From positions 2,292,158 through 2,356,157 of the forward strand of contig NZ_CP035130.1 in NCBI RefSeq assembly GCF_004101785.1: a stretch of 64,000 nt of DNA, written 5' to 3'. Of the stretch, positions 34,689 to 43,643 are shown piece after piece. The notes under the pieces are model-generated. The model did not search any database and was not told the origin of the DNA. It saw nothing but the letters and a program-made list of their open reading frames with translations. Position 1 is the first letter of the stretch; each line of letters starts with the position of its first letter. This DNA is from Gudongella oleilytica. GTDB taxonomy: Bacteria; Bacillota; Clostridia; Tissierellales; Tissierellaceae. The position numbers and the translations under genes are program-made.

Positions 34689-35574
34689 AGCATACCACTC
34701 CCTCAACCTCCTTGAAGCCCTCTCTGTCATATATCTTTCGGGCACCCTCATTGTCCGCATTTACTGATAGGACAGTCCTTGAAAAGCCTGATCTCTTTGC
34801 GAATCTTATAGCCTCTCTCAGAAGCACTCTTCCAAGTCCCCTGCCCTGATATTCCGGAAGAACTGCAACTGAACCAATATTCATTATTGGCTTCCCCTCA
34901 TATTCATCTCTTGTACCTCTTACGATCCCCACAGCCTTCCCATTATGAGTAAGCATGATCATGCCACCATCAAGATAGTCATTCCTAATAGCGAAGGATC
35001 TTACCATTTCAGGACTTATAGGTGTCTCATTGCCTTTAACTGTTGCGAAACAGATATTTCTTACACTGCACCATTCATCTAAATCCCGTTCAGGGTCAAA
35101 AGACTTCAAAGCAAAGCCTTCTGGCAGCTCTTCCTTCTTGACTGGATCATCCTCTCTGACCATGAGATAGGTATATCTTTCCCTGCAAAAACCCAACTTC
35201 TCCATTCTGGCCATCAGCTTATCGTTATAGGTTGGAACAAAAATATATACATTATCCAAATCCAGAGCATGGATCAATATCCTATGGAATATGCCATCGT
35301 AAATCCCTTTGCTGTCCTTTTCTGAATAAAGTATCCTGAACCTTGCCCTGTTGCCTTTTCGGTTATACTCGTCAATTATCAATGATGCGGCTGCGACTAC
35401 CTTGCCTCCCTCAAGATAAAGGAAGGTGGGATTTTCTGGATTAGGTTCAAATGTGCTAATGTCCTCCTCATACAAATAGGAATCATCAACCTTACTTCTG
35501 TTTCTTCTGCAAAACTCCCTAAAGCTTTGAAGATTCTCACTATTGAGATCTACAATTCTGCCTTCTGCTTCCAC
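34669..35574 (-). CDS. Tandem GNAT-domain acetyltransferase
   Basis: A 301-residue protein with two GNAT folds. The N-terminal one (residues 1-140) lacks a clear CoA loop and looks degenerate. The C-terminal one (about 150-300) is canonical with VAVLPEYQGRGLGRVLLREA and ARKIYDREGF. The architecture resembles mycothiol-synthase-like enzymes, but the substrate is unknown. GTG start inside the end of the upstream B3/B4 gene. Confidence 0.82.
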   Translation of the reverse strand: MEAEGRIVDLNSENLQSFREFCRRNRSKVDDSYLYEEDISTFEPNPENPTFLYLEGGKVVAAASLIIDEYNRKGNRARFRILYSEKDSKGIYDGIFHRILIHALDLDNVYIFVPTYNDKLMARMEKLGFCRERYTYLMVREDDPVKKEELPEGFALKSFDPERDLDEWCSVRNICFATVKGNETPISPEMVRSFAIRNDYLDGGMIMLTHNGKAVGIVRGTRDEYEGKPIMNIGSVAVLPEYQGRGLGRVLLREAIRFAKRSGFSRTVLSVNADNEGARKIYDREGFKEVEGVVCYVYPVH

Positions 35575-36313
35575 TATACATCCCTGCCTTTCTTATATTG
35601 TCTTCATTCTCCGTAAGAATGTACTCACTGTTGTTTCTATCCAATATGAAATAATGACAACATCCGCCAAGATTTTCGAATACCAGCTGTGAGAGCTCCT
35701 CAACAGCAGATTCCAGGTCCTTTAATTTTGACGAATCAGGTATCTCGATACATAGAAAAGCATTCTTTGTATCCTCTGTCAGCATAGTTCTTTCAGCCTC
35801 TCTCCAGTTCCAGCACCTGCATACTGCGCCTTCATCATCCAAATAAGCTACCTCTCCCGGATATGGGGGTGAGCTTTCCCGATCTCCCAATGGAATGAAG
35901 TGCTCTTCCCCCAAAGCTAATCCAAGCCTCAGGTCACCCTTAAACTTGTCTATATCCTCCCCACCACAAGGAAGTCCGTATTTGAGGGATATTGAGTTGT
36001 ACAGATCGACAAGCGGATTGATACACCTAAGCTGATTCCCTCCAACTACCCTTTTAAGCAGGGCTTCAACAGATGATCTGGCCCCTTTCTTTGTTTTGAA
36101 TTTCGTAAAAGCCTCTCTCCATATCTTTATCTCGGGCTTTTCTGTCAGATTCCCATCCCCAAGTCTTGAAATTGCCTTCATCTCCGCAGATCTGAGAGTA
36201 TCTTCGAAAAAGGCTTTATCACTGTATGTATTTTCCACACCCTTGCAAACTGCTACTCCAATTCTTGCATCAGGGAATATATCCCAAAATCCATCCTCTA
36301 TCACAAACTTCAT
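35540..36313 (-). CDS. B3/B4 tRNA-binding-domain protein
   Basis: A 257-residue stand-alone version of the B3/B4 editing domain of phenylalanyl-tRNA synthetase beta. Signature parts are KIWREAFTKFKTKKGARSSVEALLKR, INPLVDLYNSISLKYGLPCGGED and the C-terminal CRCWNWREAERTMLTEDTK. Known relatives deacylate mischarged tRNA or have unknown roles. Starts behind AGAGGGGGAG and overlaps the next gene by 35 bases, giving a tightly coupled three-gene run with two acetyltransferases. Confidence 0.88.
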   Translation of the reverse strand: MKFVIEDGFWDIFPDARIGVAVCKGVENTYSDKAFFEDTLRSAEMKAISRLGDGNLTEKPEIKIWREAFTKFKTKKGARSSVEALLKRVVGGNQLRCINPLVDLYNSISLKYGLPCGGEDIDKFKGDLRLGLALGEEHFIPLGDRESSPPYPGEVAYLDDEGAVCRCWNWREAERTMLTEDTKNAFLCIEIPDSSKLKDLESAVEELSQLVFENLGGCCHYFILDRNNSEYILTENEDNIRKAGMYSGSRRQNCRSQ

Positions 36314-36378
36314 TTATAAACTCCCCCTCTGTTAAAGCTATCCTAAAAATCAAGCTACCATTATTCTACCCATATGGA

Positions 36379-36420
36379 AAAACACCAATTCATAGTAATC
36401 ACAAAGAATTGGTGTTTTCT
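36379..36420 (-). terminator. Terminator between DUF2200 and B3/B4 genes
   Basis: A 12-bp perfect stem AAACACCAATTC / GAATTGGTGTTT with a 15-base loop and T-runs on both sides, two bases past the DUF2200 stop codon. Confidence 0.8.
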
Positions 36421-36421
36421 T

Positions 36422-36778
36422 CTAATTTATTCTTAATATCTTGTCCATCGGTTTACCCTTTGCAAGCTCGTCAACAAGCTTATCAAGGTATCTTATCTCT
36501 TTCATCAGAGGCTCATCTATTTCCTCTACCCTGACACCGCATATGACACCCTTTATTTGTGACCTTAAGGGGTTCATTGCTGGAGCCTCCCTGAAGAATG
36601 TTTCAAAATCTGACTGCCTCTCAAGCTGCCTTTCAAACTCCTCTTTACTATACCCTGTAAGCCACAGTATGATCAGGTCAACCTCTTCCTTTGTTCGGCC
36701 TTTCTTTTCAGCCTTTGCAATGTACATTGGATATACCTTGGCAAAGCTCATTTTGTAGATCTTGTCATTGTTTTTCAT
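36422..36778 (-). CDS. DUF2200 family protein
   Basis: A 118-residue soluble protein with the family hallmarks [29 protein letters not shown] and [32 protein letters not shown]. Function unknown. Starts behind AAGGGGG, just after rlmH. Confidence 0.85.
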   Translation of the reverse strand: MKNNDKIYKMSFAKVYPMYIAKAEKKGRTKEEVDLIILWLTGYSKEEFERQLERQSDFETFFREAPAMNPLRSQIKGVICGVRVEEIDEPLMKEIRYLDKLVDELAKGKPMDKILRIN

Positions 36779-36793
36779 ACTGGACCCCCTTTG

Positions 36794-37273
36794 CTACTTG
36801 TGATAAGGCTCGTTTTTAATTATTCTGAAGGCTCGATATATCTGCTCAAGAAGTATCATTCTCATCATTTGATGAGGAAAGGTCATCCTGGAAAATGATA
36901 GCTTCATCTGACTTCTTGCCAAAATCTCATCAGACAGTCCCAAGGAGCCTCCTATTACAAAGACTATATGTGAAGTCCCTCTCACCATAAGATCTGAGAT
37001 CTTTTCAGAAAGCTCCTCTGAGGAAAGCTGCTTCCCATCGATTGATAGTGCAATAACTAATGCCTGATCAGGTATCTTTGAAAGGAGTCTCTCGCCCTCT
37101 CTTCTCTTGGCTTCCTCCATCTCTTTGTAAGACATGGTCTCAGGAGTCTTCTCATCCTCCACCTCCAGGATCCTTAGGCTGCAGTACCTTCCAAGCCTTT
37201 TCGAGTACTCCATTATCCCCTCAGCCAGATACTTTTCTTTTATTTTACCAACTACTGCAATATCTATATTCAT
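36794..37273 (-). CDS. rlmH: 23S rRNA pseudouridine-1915 N3-methyltransferase
   Basis: A 159-residue SPOUT-fold methyltransferase acting on 70S ribosomes at helix 69. The SAM-binding knot is visible as [19 protein letters not shown] and [25 protein letters not shown], ending NEPYHK. The ATG at 37273 gives the exact standard length of 159 and follows AAGGTG; a GTG three codons upstream is less likely. Its place near htrA and walJ matches Bacillus gene order. Confidence 0.94.
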   Translation of the reverse strand: MNIDIAVVGKIKEKYLAEGIMEYSKRLGRYCSLRILEVEDEKTPETMSYKEMEEAKRREGERLLSKIPDQALVIALSIDGKQLSSEELSEKISDLMVRGTSHIVFVIGGSLGLSDEILARSQMKLSFSRMTFPHQMMRMILLEQIYRAFRIIKNEPYHK

Positions 37274-37317
37274 TGCCTTCACCTTCCAAAAAAGCCTCCC
37301 ACAGGAGACTTTTTTAA

Positions 37318-37827
37318 TTATATGCTTCTTACTGCATCCAGAGCCTTGTCGTAGTCAGGGTGCTTACCAACCTGGTCAACATACTCAACGTATTTAACAT
37401 TATTCTCTCCGTCAAGTACGACGATCCCCCTTGAAAGTAGTCGTACCTCCTCCATAAGGAAACCATATTTAAGACCAAAATCAAGATCTCTGTGATCAGA
37501 TACAGTTATTACCTTGTCAATTCCATTTGCACTGCAAAACCTCTTCTGAGCAAAGGGGAGATCTACAGAAACCGTTATGATTGCAACGTCCTCAAGCTCA
37601 GCTGCTTCCTCGTTAAACCTTATGGTCTGAAGTTCACAGACTCCTGTATCAAGAGATGGGACTACTGAAATTATTTTTTTCTTATCTCCTGCATCCTTAA
37701 GACTGAAAGAGCTCATGTCTCCCTTTAGCCCCGTGAAATCAGGAGCCTTGTCTCCAACCCTGATCTCCTTACCTACTAATGTCATGGGGTTTCCTCCCAT
37801 AGTCACTACTCCTGTCCTCTTATCCAT
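37318..37827 (-). CDS. tpx: Thiol peroxidase
   Basis: A 169-residue atypical 2-Cys peroxiredoxin with peroxidatic Cys64 ([12 protein letters not shown]) and resolving Cys98 ([11 protein letters not shown]), plus the Tpx N-terminus [19 protein letters not shown]. It removes peroxides using thioredoxin. Here the active residue is an ordinary Cys codon, unlike the selenoprotein peroxiredoxin at 28864-29316. Starts behind AAAGGAGATAG. Confidence 0.94.
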   Translation of the reverse strand: MDKRTGVVTMGGNPMTLVGKEIRVGDKAPDFTGLKGDMSSFSLKDAGDKKKIISVVPSLDTGVCELQTIRFNEEAAELEDVAIITVSVDLPFAQKRFCSANGIDKVITVSDHRDLDFGLKYGFLMEEVRLLSRGIVVLDGENNVKYVEYVDQVGKHPDYDKALDAVRSI

Positions 37828-37904
37828 ATTATCTATCTCCTTTAAATTATAATCCTGGTCCCATTTCTATGGGTTCCTGGGATAGATACCCGAAGCAGGT
37901 ATAT

Positions 37905-38675
37905 TTATTCACATTTGTCGTTCTCTTCAATGCACTTTCTAACCTTATCCATTAGCTTAAAATTTGTGAAATCATAGCTCAAAGGTGTCAATGTGGCAAA
38001 ACCCTTAGAAAGGAATAGTCTATCAGTGTCCTCTTCAAGAACTGTATCCTTTCTTCCTATTACCTTGAGTGTCTTCTCGCCATTTCCATTGCTTTCAGTC
38101 ATATAGTAGTCATATATAGGACCTCCTGTCCTGCAAACCTTAATAGGCACTTCAGGATCATGAAGATCAAATGGAGTATTAAGATTTAGCACCATTGGCG
38201 TGTCGATCTTTTCGATCTCCAGCTTATCTATCAGCTTAACAGCATACTTTGCTGCGATCTCATAGTTTACGTCACCCTTGCACCATTCAGCGGAAACCGC
38301 GATGCTCGGTACACCATAGAGATTAGCCTCAATTGCAGCTGAAACAGTACCCGAGTACAGGATATCCATCCCGGAGTTTAGACCCATATTTATTCCTGAC
38401 AGTACTATGTCTACATCACCATCTGTCAAAAGCTCCATTCCCACCCTGACGCAGTCAGCTGGCGTTCCGGAAATGCTGTAGGCTGGTGCATCTATACCGT
38501 CCAGCTTAACCTCCTTAATGACTATTGGCTTGTGTAGAGTGATGGCGTGGCTTTGTGCGCTCCTTTGGGTCTCAGGAGCTATGATTATTATTTCGTGTTT
38601 ATCGATTAAATGCTTTGCAAGCGTATGGATCCCAGGTGCCATGATACCGTCATCATTTGCCAATAATATCTTCAT
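37905..38675 (-). CDS. surE: 5'/3'-nucleotidase SurE
   Basis: A 256-residue survival protein E phosphatase. The metal site is at LLANDDGIMAPG (Asp8, Asp9), with APETQRSAQSHAITLH, GTPADCVRVGM and LSGINMGLNSG following. It dephosphorylates nucleoside monophosphates, in the cytoplasm. Start behind AGGAGG, 10 bases after the second htrA; it may be the last gene of the wal operon transcript. Confidence 0.95.
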   Translation of the reverse strand: MKILLANDDGIMAPGIHTLAKHLIDKHEIIIIAPETQRSAQSHAITLHKPIVIKEVKLDGIDAPAYSISGTPADCVRVGMELLTDGDVDIVLSGINMGLNSGMDILYSGTVSAAIEANLYGVPSIAVSAEWCKGDVNYEIAAKYAVKLIDKLEIEKIDTPMVLNLNTPFDLHDPEVPIKVCRTGGPIYDYYMTESNGNGEKTLKVIGRKDTVLEEDTDRLFLSKGFATLTPLSYDFTNFKLMDKVRKCIEENDKCE

Positions 38676-38685
38676 CTGCTTCCTC

Positions 38686-39834
38686 CTAAAATTCCTTGAA
38701 AGTCACTGGTACCTTGCTGATATTCCCGTCCCTGTTTATAGTCAATGTCGCTTTACTTCCAATTCTGTAGTTATATAGAATCTTTCGAAGATTCGACATG
38801 CTTGTTACCTCGTAGTTGTCAACAGCAATGATAACATCCATCGGCTTAAGGCCAGCGACATGTGCAGGAGAGTTCTCGATGATCTCTATGACGACCACTC
38901 CTGTAGGTGCTTTGATGTCAACATTCATCTGCCTTTCATATACTGCAACCTCGCTCCCTGTAAAACCAATATATACGTTCCTGAAGTTTCCGGACTCAAC
39001 TATCTCTTCGATAACCGGCTTTACAAGATTGATAGGTATTGAAAATCCAAGTCCTTCTCCTGACTGAGTCTTAGCTGTATTTATGCCTATTACCTGACCA
39101 GTCGCATTGAGAAGCGGCCCTCCGCTGTTTCCAGGATTTATTGAGGCATCTGTTTGTATGAGGTCCTCCATTACAGAGTATCTGTTTATCTGTATAGACC
39201 TGTGTAGACCACTGATTACACCTGCTGTTACTGTCCTTTGAAAATCAAGGCCAAGGGGATTTCCTATGGCGATTGCCATCTGTCCTACCTCTACCAAATC
39301 GGAGTCTCCAAGCTCAGCCACAGGAAGATTACTTGCATTCACCTTTACAACTGCCAGATCCAGAGTAGCATCGTACCACAATAATCTTCCCTCAAGAGAA
39401 TCTCCATTTTCAAATAACACGTTGATCTCCTGGGCATTCCCGTCTCCTATGACATGGGAATTAGTCAATATATAGCCATCGCTGTGCACGATCACACCTG
39501 AACCCACGCCTTCCACCGGAGTAGTCCAGAGAAAGTCACGCTGCAGCTGGATCGTTGTTATCCCCACGACTGTGCTAACGGATTTTTTTGCTACGGCTGC
39601 AACTACATTGCTTTCATCGATAGGTTTAATAGTTATTGTATTTACTGCTGAAGGAGTATTGACTTGATAAATCTCAGGAACCGGGATCAATTTCCCGTAA
39701 AGATACTTTGGAGCAATATACGCACTTCCCAATCCCCCCAGTAATCCCGCGATTATTGCCACAATAATATATGAAACTAAGCTTCTTCTCTTGCGTGGGG
39801 GCTGGTAATAGGATCCATAGTTGTAGTTGTCCAT
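38686..39834 (-). CDS. HtrA-type serine protease of the wal operon
   Basis: A 382-residue membrane-anchored protease: basic N-terminus (PPRKRRS), one membrane helix (about 19-42), protease domain with His127, Asp159 and Ser237 (TNSHVI, LDLAVV, GNSGGP) and a PDZ domain. By position after walJ it corresponds to Bacillus HtrC/YyxA. Similar in size and domain layout to the HtrA at 15777-16928, so the two are paralogues. Twelve bases after walJ; start behind TAAGGAGG. Confidence 0.93.
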   Translation of the reverse strand: MDNYNYGSYYQPPRKRRSLVSYIIVAIIAGLLGGLGSAYIAPKYLYGKLIPVPEIYQVNTPSAVNTITIKPIDESNVVAAVAKKSVSTVVGITTIQLQRDFLWTTPVEGVGSGVIVHSDGYILTNSHVIGDGNAQEINVLFENGDSLEGRLLWYDATLDLAVVKVNASNLPVAELGDSDLVEVGQMAIAIGNPLGLDFQRTVTAGVISGLHRSIQINRYSVMEDLIQTDASINPGNSGGPLLNATGQVIGINTAKTQSGEGLGFSIPINLVKPVIEEIVESGNFRNVYIGFTGSEVAVYERQMNVDIKAPTGVVVIEIIENSPAHVAGLKPMDVIIAVDNYEVTSMSNLRKILYNYRIGSKATLTINRDGNISKVPVTFKEF

Positions 39835-39845
39835 GTTATTCCTCC

Positions 39846-40643
39846 TTAATCAATTATATAAAACTCGCTTATGCCATCTCTTCTTGTAAGAGAAAGCCTT
39901 ATATCATTATCAACATCGAATCCCTGACTCAAAAGACTTGTTCTCACTGTGTCAAAGGCCAGCTTTGGAATATTGTTGTCCTGACTCAGATGTGCCAGCA
40001 GCACGACCTCACTTTCTCCCTTCAGGACATCCCCCAATACCGATGCCGCATCGTCATTGGACAGATGGCCATAAGGACTTAATATCCTCTGCTTCAGTGG
40101 CCAGGGATATGAGCCCTCCTTAAGCATCCTTATGTCATGGTTGGATTCCATGAAAAATAGATGGGAGTTCCGGATCTTGGCTTTCATGGAATCATTGACC
40201 AATCCAGTATCCGTCAGAAAGCTAAGCTTTTTATCCCCGTTAAACAGAATATAGCCTACTGGTTCAAGAGCATCATGATTTACATTGAAAGGATGTATCA
40301 ATACATCCTTTATTTCTATGTTCTTGTTGGATATAAATACCCTGGTATTTTCGGTCTTGACCTGTTTTACTATAGGCTCCATGCCCATCCAGGTCTTTTC
40401 GTTGGCAAATACTGGAATGCCGTAACGTCTGGAAAGAATTCCAACTCCCTTGGAATGGTCTATATGCTCGTGAGTTACCAGTATCCCATCAAGAGTTCTT
40501 GGGTCCACATCAATCTCCTTAAGCAACTGTTCAATTCTTTTCCCGCTGAATCCTGCGTCTATTATAAGTCTTGTCGACTTTGTCTCAATATATTGGCAAT
40601 TGCCGCTGCTGCCGCTGGAAAGCGAGCAGAATTTAACAGCCAT
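39846..40643 (-). CDS. walJ: WalJ/YycJ metallo-hydrolase
   Basis: A 265-residue metallo-beta-lactamase-fold protein with SSGSSGNCQYIE at the start and VTHEHIDHSKG metal motif, then FLTDTG, ESNHD and a C-terminal HLSQDNN. The family has 5'-3' exonuclease-like activity and helps coordinate cell division with replication. It belongs to the wal operon. Start behind GAGGAGG. Confidence 0.93.
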   Translation of the reverse strand: MAVKFCSLSSGSSGNCQYIETKSTRLIIDAGFSGKRIEQLLKEIDVDPRTLDGILVTHEHIDHSKGVGILSRRYGIPVFANEKTWMGMEPIVKQVKTENTRVFISNKNIEIKDVLIHPFNVNHDALEPVGYILFNGDKKLSFLTDTGLVNDSMKAKIRNSHLFFMESNHDIRMLKEGSYPWPLKQRILSPYGHLSNDDAASVLGDVLKGESEVVLLAHLSQDNNIPKLAFDTVRTSLLSQGFDVDNDIRLSLTRRDGISEFYIID

Positions 40644-40675
40644 GGTAAGTCCTCCTCAAGTGAAGCCTCAAACAC

Positions 40676-40700
40676 TCTCTCAGCTCACAAGTTCTGAGAG
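40676..40700 (-). other. Hairpin between yycI and walJ
   Basis: Stem TCTCTCAG / CTGAGAGA with an 11-base loop lies in the 85-base gap, the largest gap within the wal operon besides the one before yycH's neighbour. T-run is weak, so it may attenuate or process the transcript. Confidence 0.4.
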
Positions 40701-40728
40701 AATGTCTGATAGCTTAGAATTGCATATT

Positions 40729-41577
40729 TTATTCTGAATCGAGGACAAGCTTTGTTCCATCCTCAAACTGTATCCTCCATCCAGGTACTGCATTTCCTTG
40801 GGTTGCCTGCTGGTAACCATCGTAATTGTCCTGCTTTTCCGGATCAAAATAATAGCAAAGGGAGATGTCAGTCACTGTTTTTCCATGTGCCTGTTCTATG
40901 CTTAGCAGCTCAAGAATAGCCTTTTCAGCAGGGATTAGCGTAAGATCGCTTTGCTGGATTTCAACCGTATTAAGCCAGGTCCTTTCCATCCTTTTTACAG
41001 TGTCCCCTGTGATGAGAAATGATGTATTCCCAACCTCAATATAGGAGTTTTCCAGCATCTTGGAATATTCCAGCCTGTAGCCACCTATTTCCTCTTGATG
41101 ATACGTAAGCTTCATATCCGCTGAGCTGTACCCTCTTTCCTGGAGGAATTTTTTTGCTGTATTTTCAGCTGATTCAAGTGTTATAGTCGTGGTTTCCAAT
41201 GGCATCCTTCCCCTGTTCTCGTATATCAATAGCTTGCCGTTCTTGATTGTAACAGACTCGTAACCCCTGTAAATCTCTTCTATTTCCTCATCCTTAAGCT
41301 CCCTGAATCCCTTCCCGTCAAAATACCTTAAATTAATATCGTATGGCTCATTTCGTTCAAATTCAACAGTAATGCTCTTGAGACTCTCTGGTAAGCCTGG
41401 AAGATCTGACTGAAGAGTAATGTCTCTTCTTTGGAGCAGTTCCTCAACCTGAATGTCTGCAGCTACTCTATTTGAGGCATATGATTCCAGAGAATCAGTA
41501 ATAACAAAATACCCAAGGATCGCATTGGCAAAGAGCAATGCTACTATTAAAATCGTCTTGGCCTTAGACCAATCCAT
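40729..41577 (-). CDS. yycI: YycI, WalK-associated regulatory protein
   Basis: A 282-residue bitopic membrane protein: short cytoplasmic N-terminus, one helix (about 6-26, KTILIVALLFANAILGYFVI) and a large external domain rich in beta strands. In Bacillus YycI and YycH bind the WalK membrane helices and damp its kinase activity. The MDWSKAKTILI start and position after yycH identify it. Confidence 0.88.
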   Translation of the reverse strand: MDWSKAKTILIVALLFANAILGYFVITDSLESYASNRVAADIQVEELLQRRDITLQSDLPGLPESLKSITVEFERNEPYDINLRYFDGKGFRELKDEEIEEIYRGYESVTIKNGKLLIYENRGRMPLETTTITLESAENTAKKFLQERGYSSADMKLTYHQEEIGGYRLEYSKMLENSYIEVGNTSFLITGDTVKRMERTWLNTVEIQQSDLTLIPAEKAILELLSIEQAHGKTVTDISLCYYFDPEKQDNYDGYQQATQGNAVPGWRIQFEDGTKLVLDSE

Positions 41578-41588
41578 CGCTCATCACC

Positions 41589-43010
41589 TTACCTTTCAAA
41601 TACAAGTGTTCCCGTATATGCGTTAAAGGCATATAGCCTTCCGTAAGCCCTTATCTGCCAAATCTCAATAAGTCTCTCATCCTGGTCCTTGAGATTTGGA
41701 TCGTAGTAGGAAATCGTTACGTCTTCTATTGAACCTAAAACCTCTCTAAGAAGCTGATCCCCTAATGATTCCTTGGTATTCCCAGAGTATTGGAGATATT
41801 TCCTCTCAAGAAATGCATAGTTCTTATCTATTACATCAAAGGATGATAATATCCTCCTACTTGAAAATGTTTGAGCAAATTCATTGTCGACCTCCATCCT
41901 GAACAGCTGCTTATAGCTTCTGACCTGGTTGTTGAAAACCTCAATTTCAGCATACTCAGGTATTTCCCTGTTACCCAAGAGCACAGGAAGTCCCCTTATT
42001 CTATACCTGAAGGTGAGTCTGTATCCTACACTATCCTCATCCTCTATCTCAGTTGTGCTTGCAAGGTACATCCCACTGGCTGTAAAGGCCTTTCTATCGA
42101 TGAAATCTGCTGCTGTAACCAGACTCAGATATAGGTTCCTGTCCTCGACCTTGTCCTGAAGCGAACTGAAATACTCAACCGTTCCATTGGAGTTGAATTT
42201 AAGTACTTGATTGTTGTAGATATATATATTGGATCCGTTGCTCTCTGTTATTTGTCTAATATAGTCTATCCTTTGCTCAAGAAATCTCTCAGCAAACTGA
42301 TCCTTCTGCTCTTGAGTCATTAATGGAATCGAATTGCTTACATAAACTACAGGAAGACTTTGGTTTATCTCATAGGGTATATATATCCCTTGCTTAGCTG
42401 TGTCAAATATATCTGACATTGAATAGTAATAATCGTAACCCTTCTGGTCCTCTATTGAATTCATCTCCTGAATGATCTGTGAAAAATCTATGGAAGTATC
42501 CCTGACCTTCAGAGCTTTGCCTTCCCCTGAAAATACAAAAAAAGGATCCCCAGTACCCAAACTGACAGTTATACTCTCAATGTAGGGTATGGCATCCGTT
42601 ATACTATTTGGTTCATTTACATTCCATGCTTTGGCTGCAATATAGGTGCTCAGCTTCTCAGGCATGTAGAACACGATCGCTCTTTCTGCCGATGTAGTGT
42701 CGTAGCCCTGCTCCAGCTCCTCCATCCTTAAGGTAGATGAGCTCAAAACCTTGGCAGCTGCGTCTCTGGAGGAATTCCAAAGGCCGTATTTATTGGCGTC
42801 ATACATCATCGTCATAGAATCCTGTCCGAAGATTATAAGGTATTTGTTGGGAATGATCATGTCGGACAACAGATATGATGAGGAGTAGGAAGCCTCAGGC
42901 TGAAAAAATCCAGTAACGCTGGTCGGAAACTGGATCCATAGTTTTTGAGTCATATACAAACTTGACCCTACCAAAAGAAAAAGGAGAATGGTTTTTAGCC
43001 TCTCCTTCAT
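41589..43010 (-). CDS. yycH: YycH, WalK-associated regulatory protein
   Basis: A 473-residue bitopic protein: MKERLKTILLFLLVGSSLYMTQKLWI membrane anchor, then a large extracytoplasmic region with YycH-type fold ending YAFNAYTGTLVFER. It works with YycI as a negative modulator of WalK. Eleven bases before yycI. Start behind AAGGAGCGG. Confidence 0.88.
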   Translation of the reverse strand: MKERLKTILLFLLVGSSLYMTQKLWIQFPTSVTGFFQPEASYSSSYLLSDMIIPNKYLIIFGQDSMTMMYDANKYGLWNSSRDAAAKVLSSSTLRMEELEQGYDTTSAERAIVFYMPEKLSTYIAAKAWNVNEPNSITDAIPYIESITVSLGTGDPFFVFSGEGKALKVRDTSIDFSQIIQEMNSIEDQKGYDYYYSMSDIFDTAKQGIYIPYEINQSLPVVYVSNSIPLMTQEQKDQFAERFLEQRIDYIRQITESNGSNIYIYNNQVLKFNSNGTVEYFSSLQDKVEDRNLYLSLVTAADFIDRKAFTASGMYLASTTEIEDEDSVGYRLTFRYRIRGLPVLLGNREIPEYAEIEVFNNQVRSYKQLFRMEVDNEFAQTFSSRRILSSFDVIDKNYAFLERKYLQYSGNTKESLGDQLLREVLGSIEDVTISYYDPNLKDQDERLIEIWQIRAYGRLYAFNAYTGTLVFER

Positions 43011-43031
43011 TTGAACCGCTCCTTGTATTAT

Positions 43032-43556
43032 CTAGTTGATCAAAGGGATTGTTCTGAATACTGAGTCCCTTGTGTAGGTCGGTCTTACTTCCGTCCTTCT
43101 TAAATCGTAGGTATATACAATAAATTCGCTTTTTCCCAAGCCTTCAACTCCAAAATCTATAACTATCTTATTGATGCCTCTTACAAGATCCAGCTGCTTT
43201 TGAAAGAATCCCATGTTGCCCGATGTAGCTGTTTCAGTCACCAATAGGATATAATCCTGTTCCGATGGCAGTCTCTCGAGATTGAAGGATCTTCTCGTCA
43301 AATCTGTAGTTCCGAAGATATTTATGGTAATCTCTGTTCCAGAAGGTGCTTTCCCGTTGATCAACACAACTCTTTCTGAGGAGGAATAGATTGTTTTGTC
43401 AGGCTTTATGATTTGGTACAGTGCAGCAATCTCAGGAGCAACTACAACTTGTTCAGTTTCCTGAATCGGTGCTACAGCCCCTGTCGCATGACCAACCTTG
43501 ACGAATCCAAATATTGCGATCGCCAAAATCAAACTGACAAGAATCTTTTTCATCAT
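43032..43556 (-). CDS. Secreted protein inside the wal operon, probable WalR target
   Basis: A 174-residue exported protein not usually part of wal operons. A signal peptide (MMKKILVSLILAIAIFGFV... to about residue 25) is followed by a beta-rich domain (SSERVVLINGKAPSGTEITI, LRRTEVRPTYTRD) resembling Ig-like or cell-surface folds; no catalytic motif is visible. I chose the ATG at 43556 behind GGGGG. It has its own TATAAT (43594-43599) with a perfect WalR-type repeat over the -35, so WalR may raise its expression and that of yycHI. Confidence 0.75.
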   Translation of the reverse strand: MMKKILVSLILAIAIFGFVKVGHATGAVAPIQETEQVVVAPEIAALYQIIKPDKTIYSSSERVVLINGKAPSGTEITINIFGTTDLTRRSFNLERLPSEQDYILLVTETATSGNMGFFQKQLDLVRGINKIVIDFGVEGLGKSEFIVYTYDLRRTEVRPTYTRDSVFRTIPLIN

Positions 43557-43593
43557 ACTCTCAACCCCCTTTACCATAAATTCTATCATAGGG

Positions 43594-43626
43594 ATTATAC
43601 CTTTAAATTATTACAGGAATATTACA
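43594..43626 (-). promoter_or_regulatory. Internal wal-operon promoter with WalR box
   Basis: On the minus strand TGTAAT-ATTCC-TGTAAT (43626-43610) is a perfect WalR-type direct repeat, followed 10 bases later by TATAAT (43599-43594). The repeat overlaps the -35 position, in the same orientation as the gene, as expected for activation. Confidence 0.7.
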
Positions 43627-43643
43627 GAGTAATTAAGATTAAA

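Noticed and set aside
37318..37827. Second selenoprotein (Tpx)
   Set aside because: Both active positions are ordinary Cys codons and there is no internal TGA.
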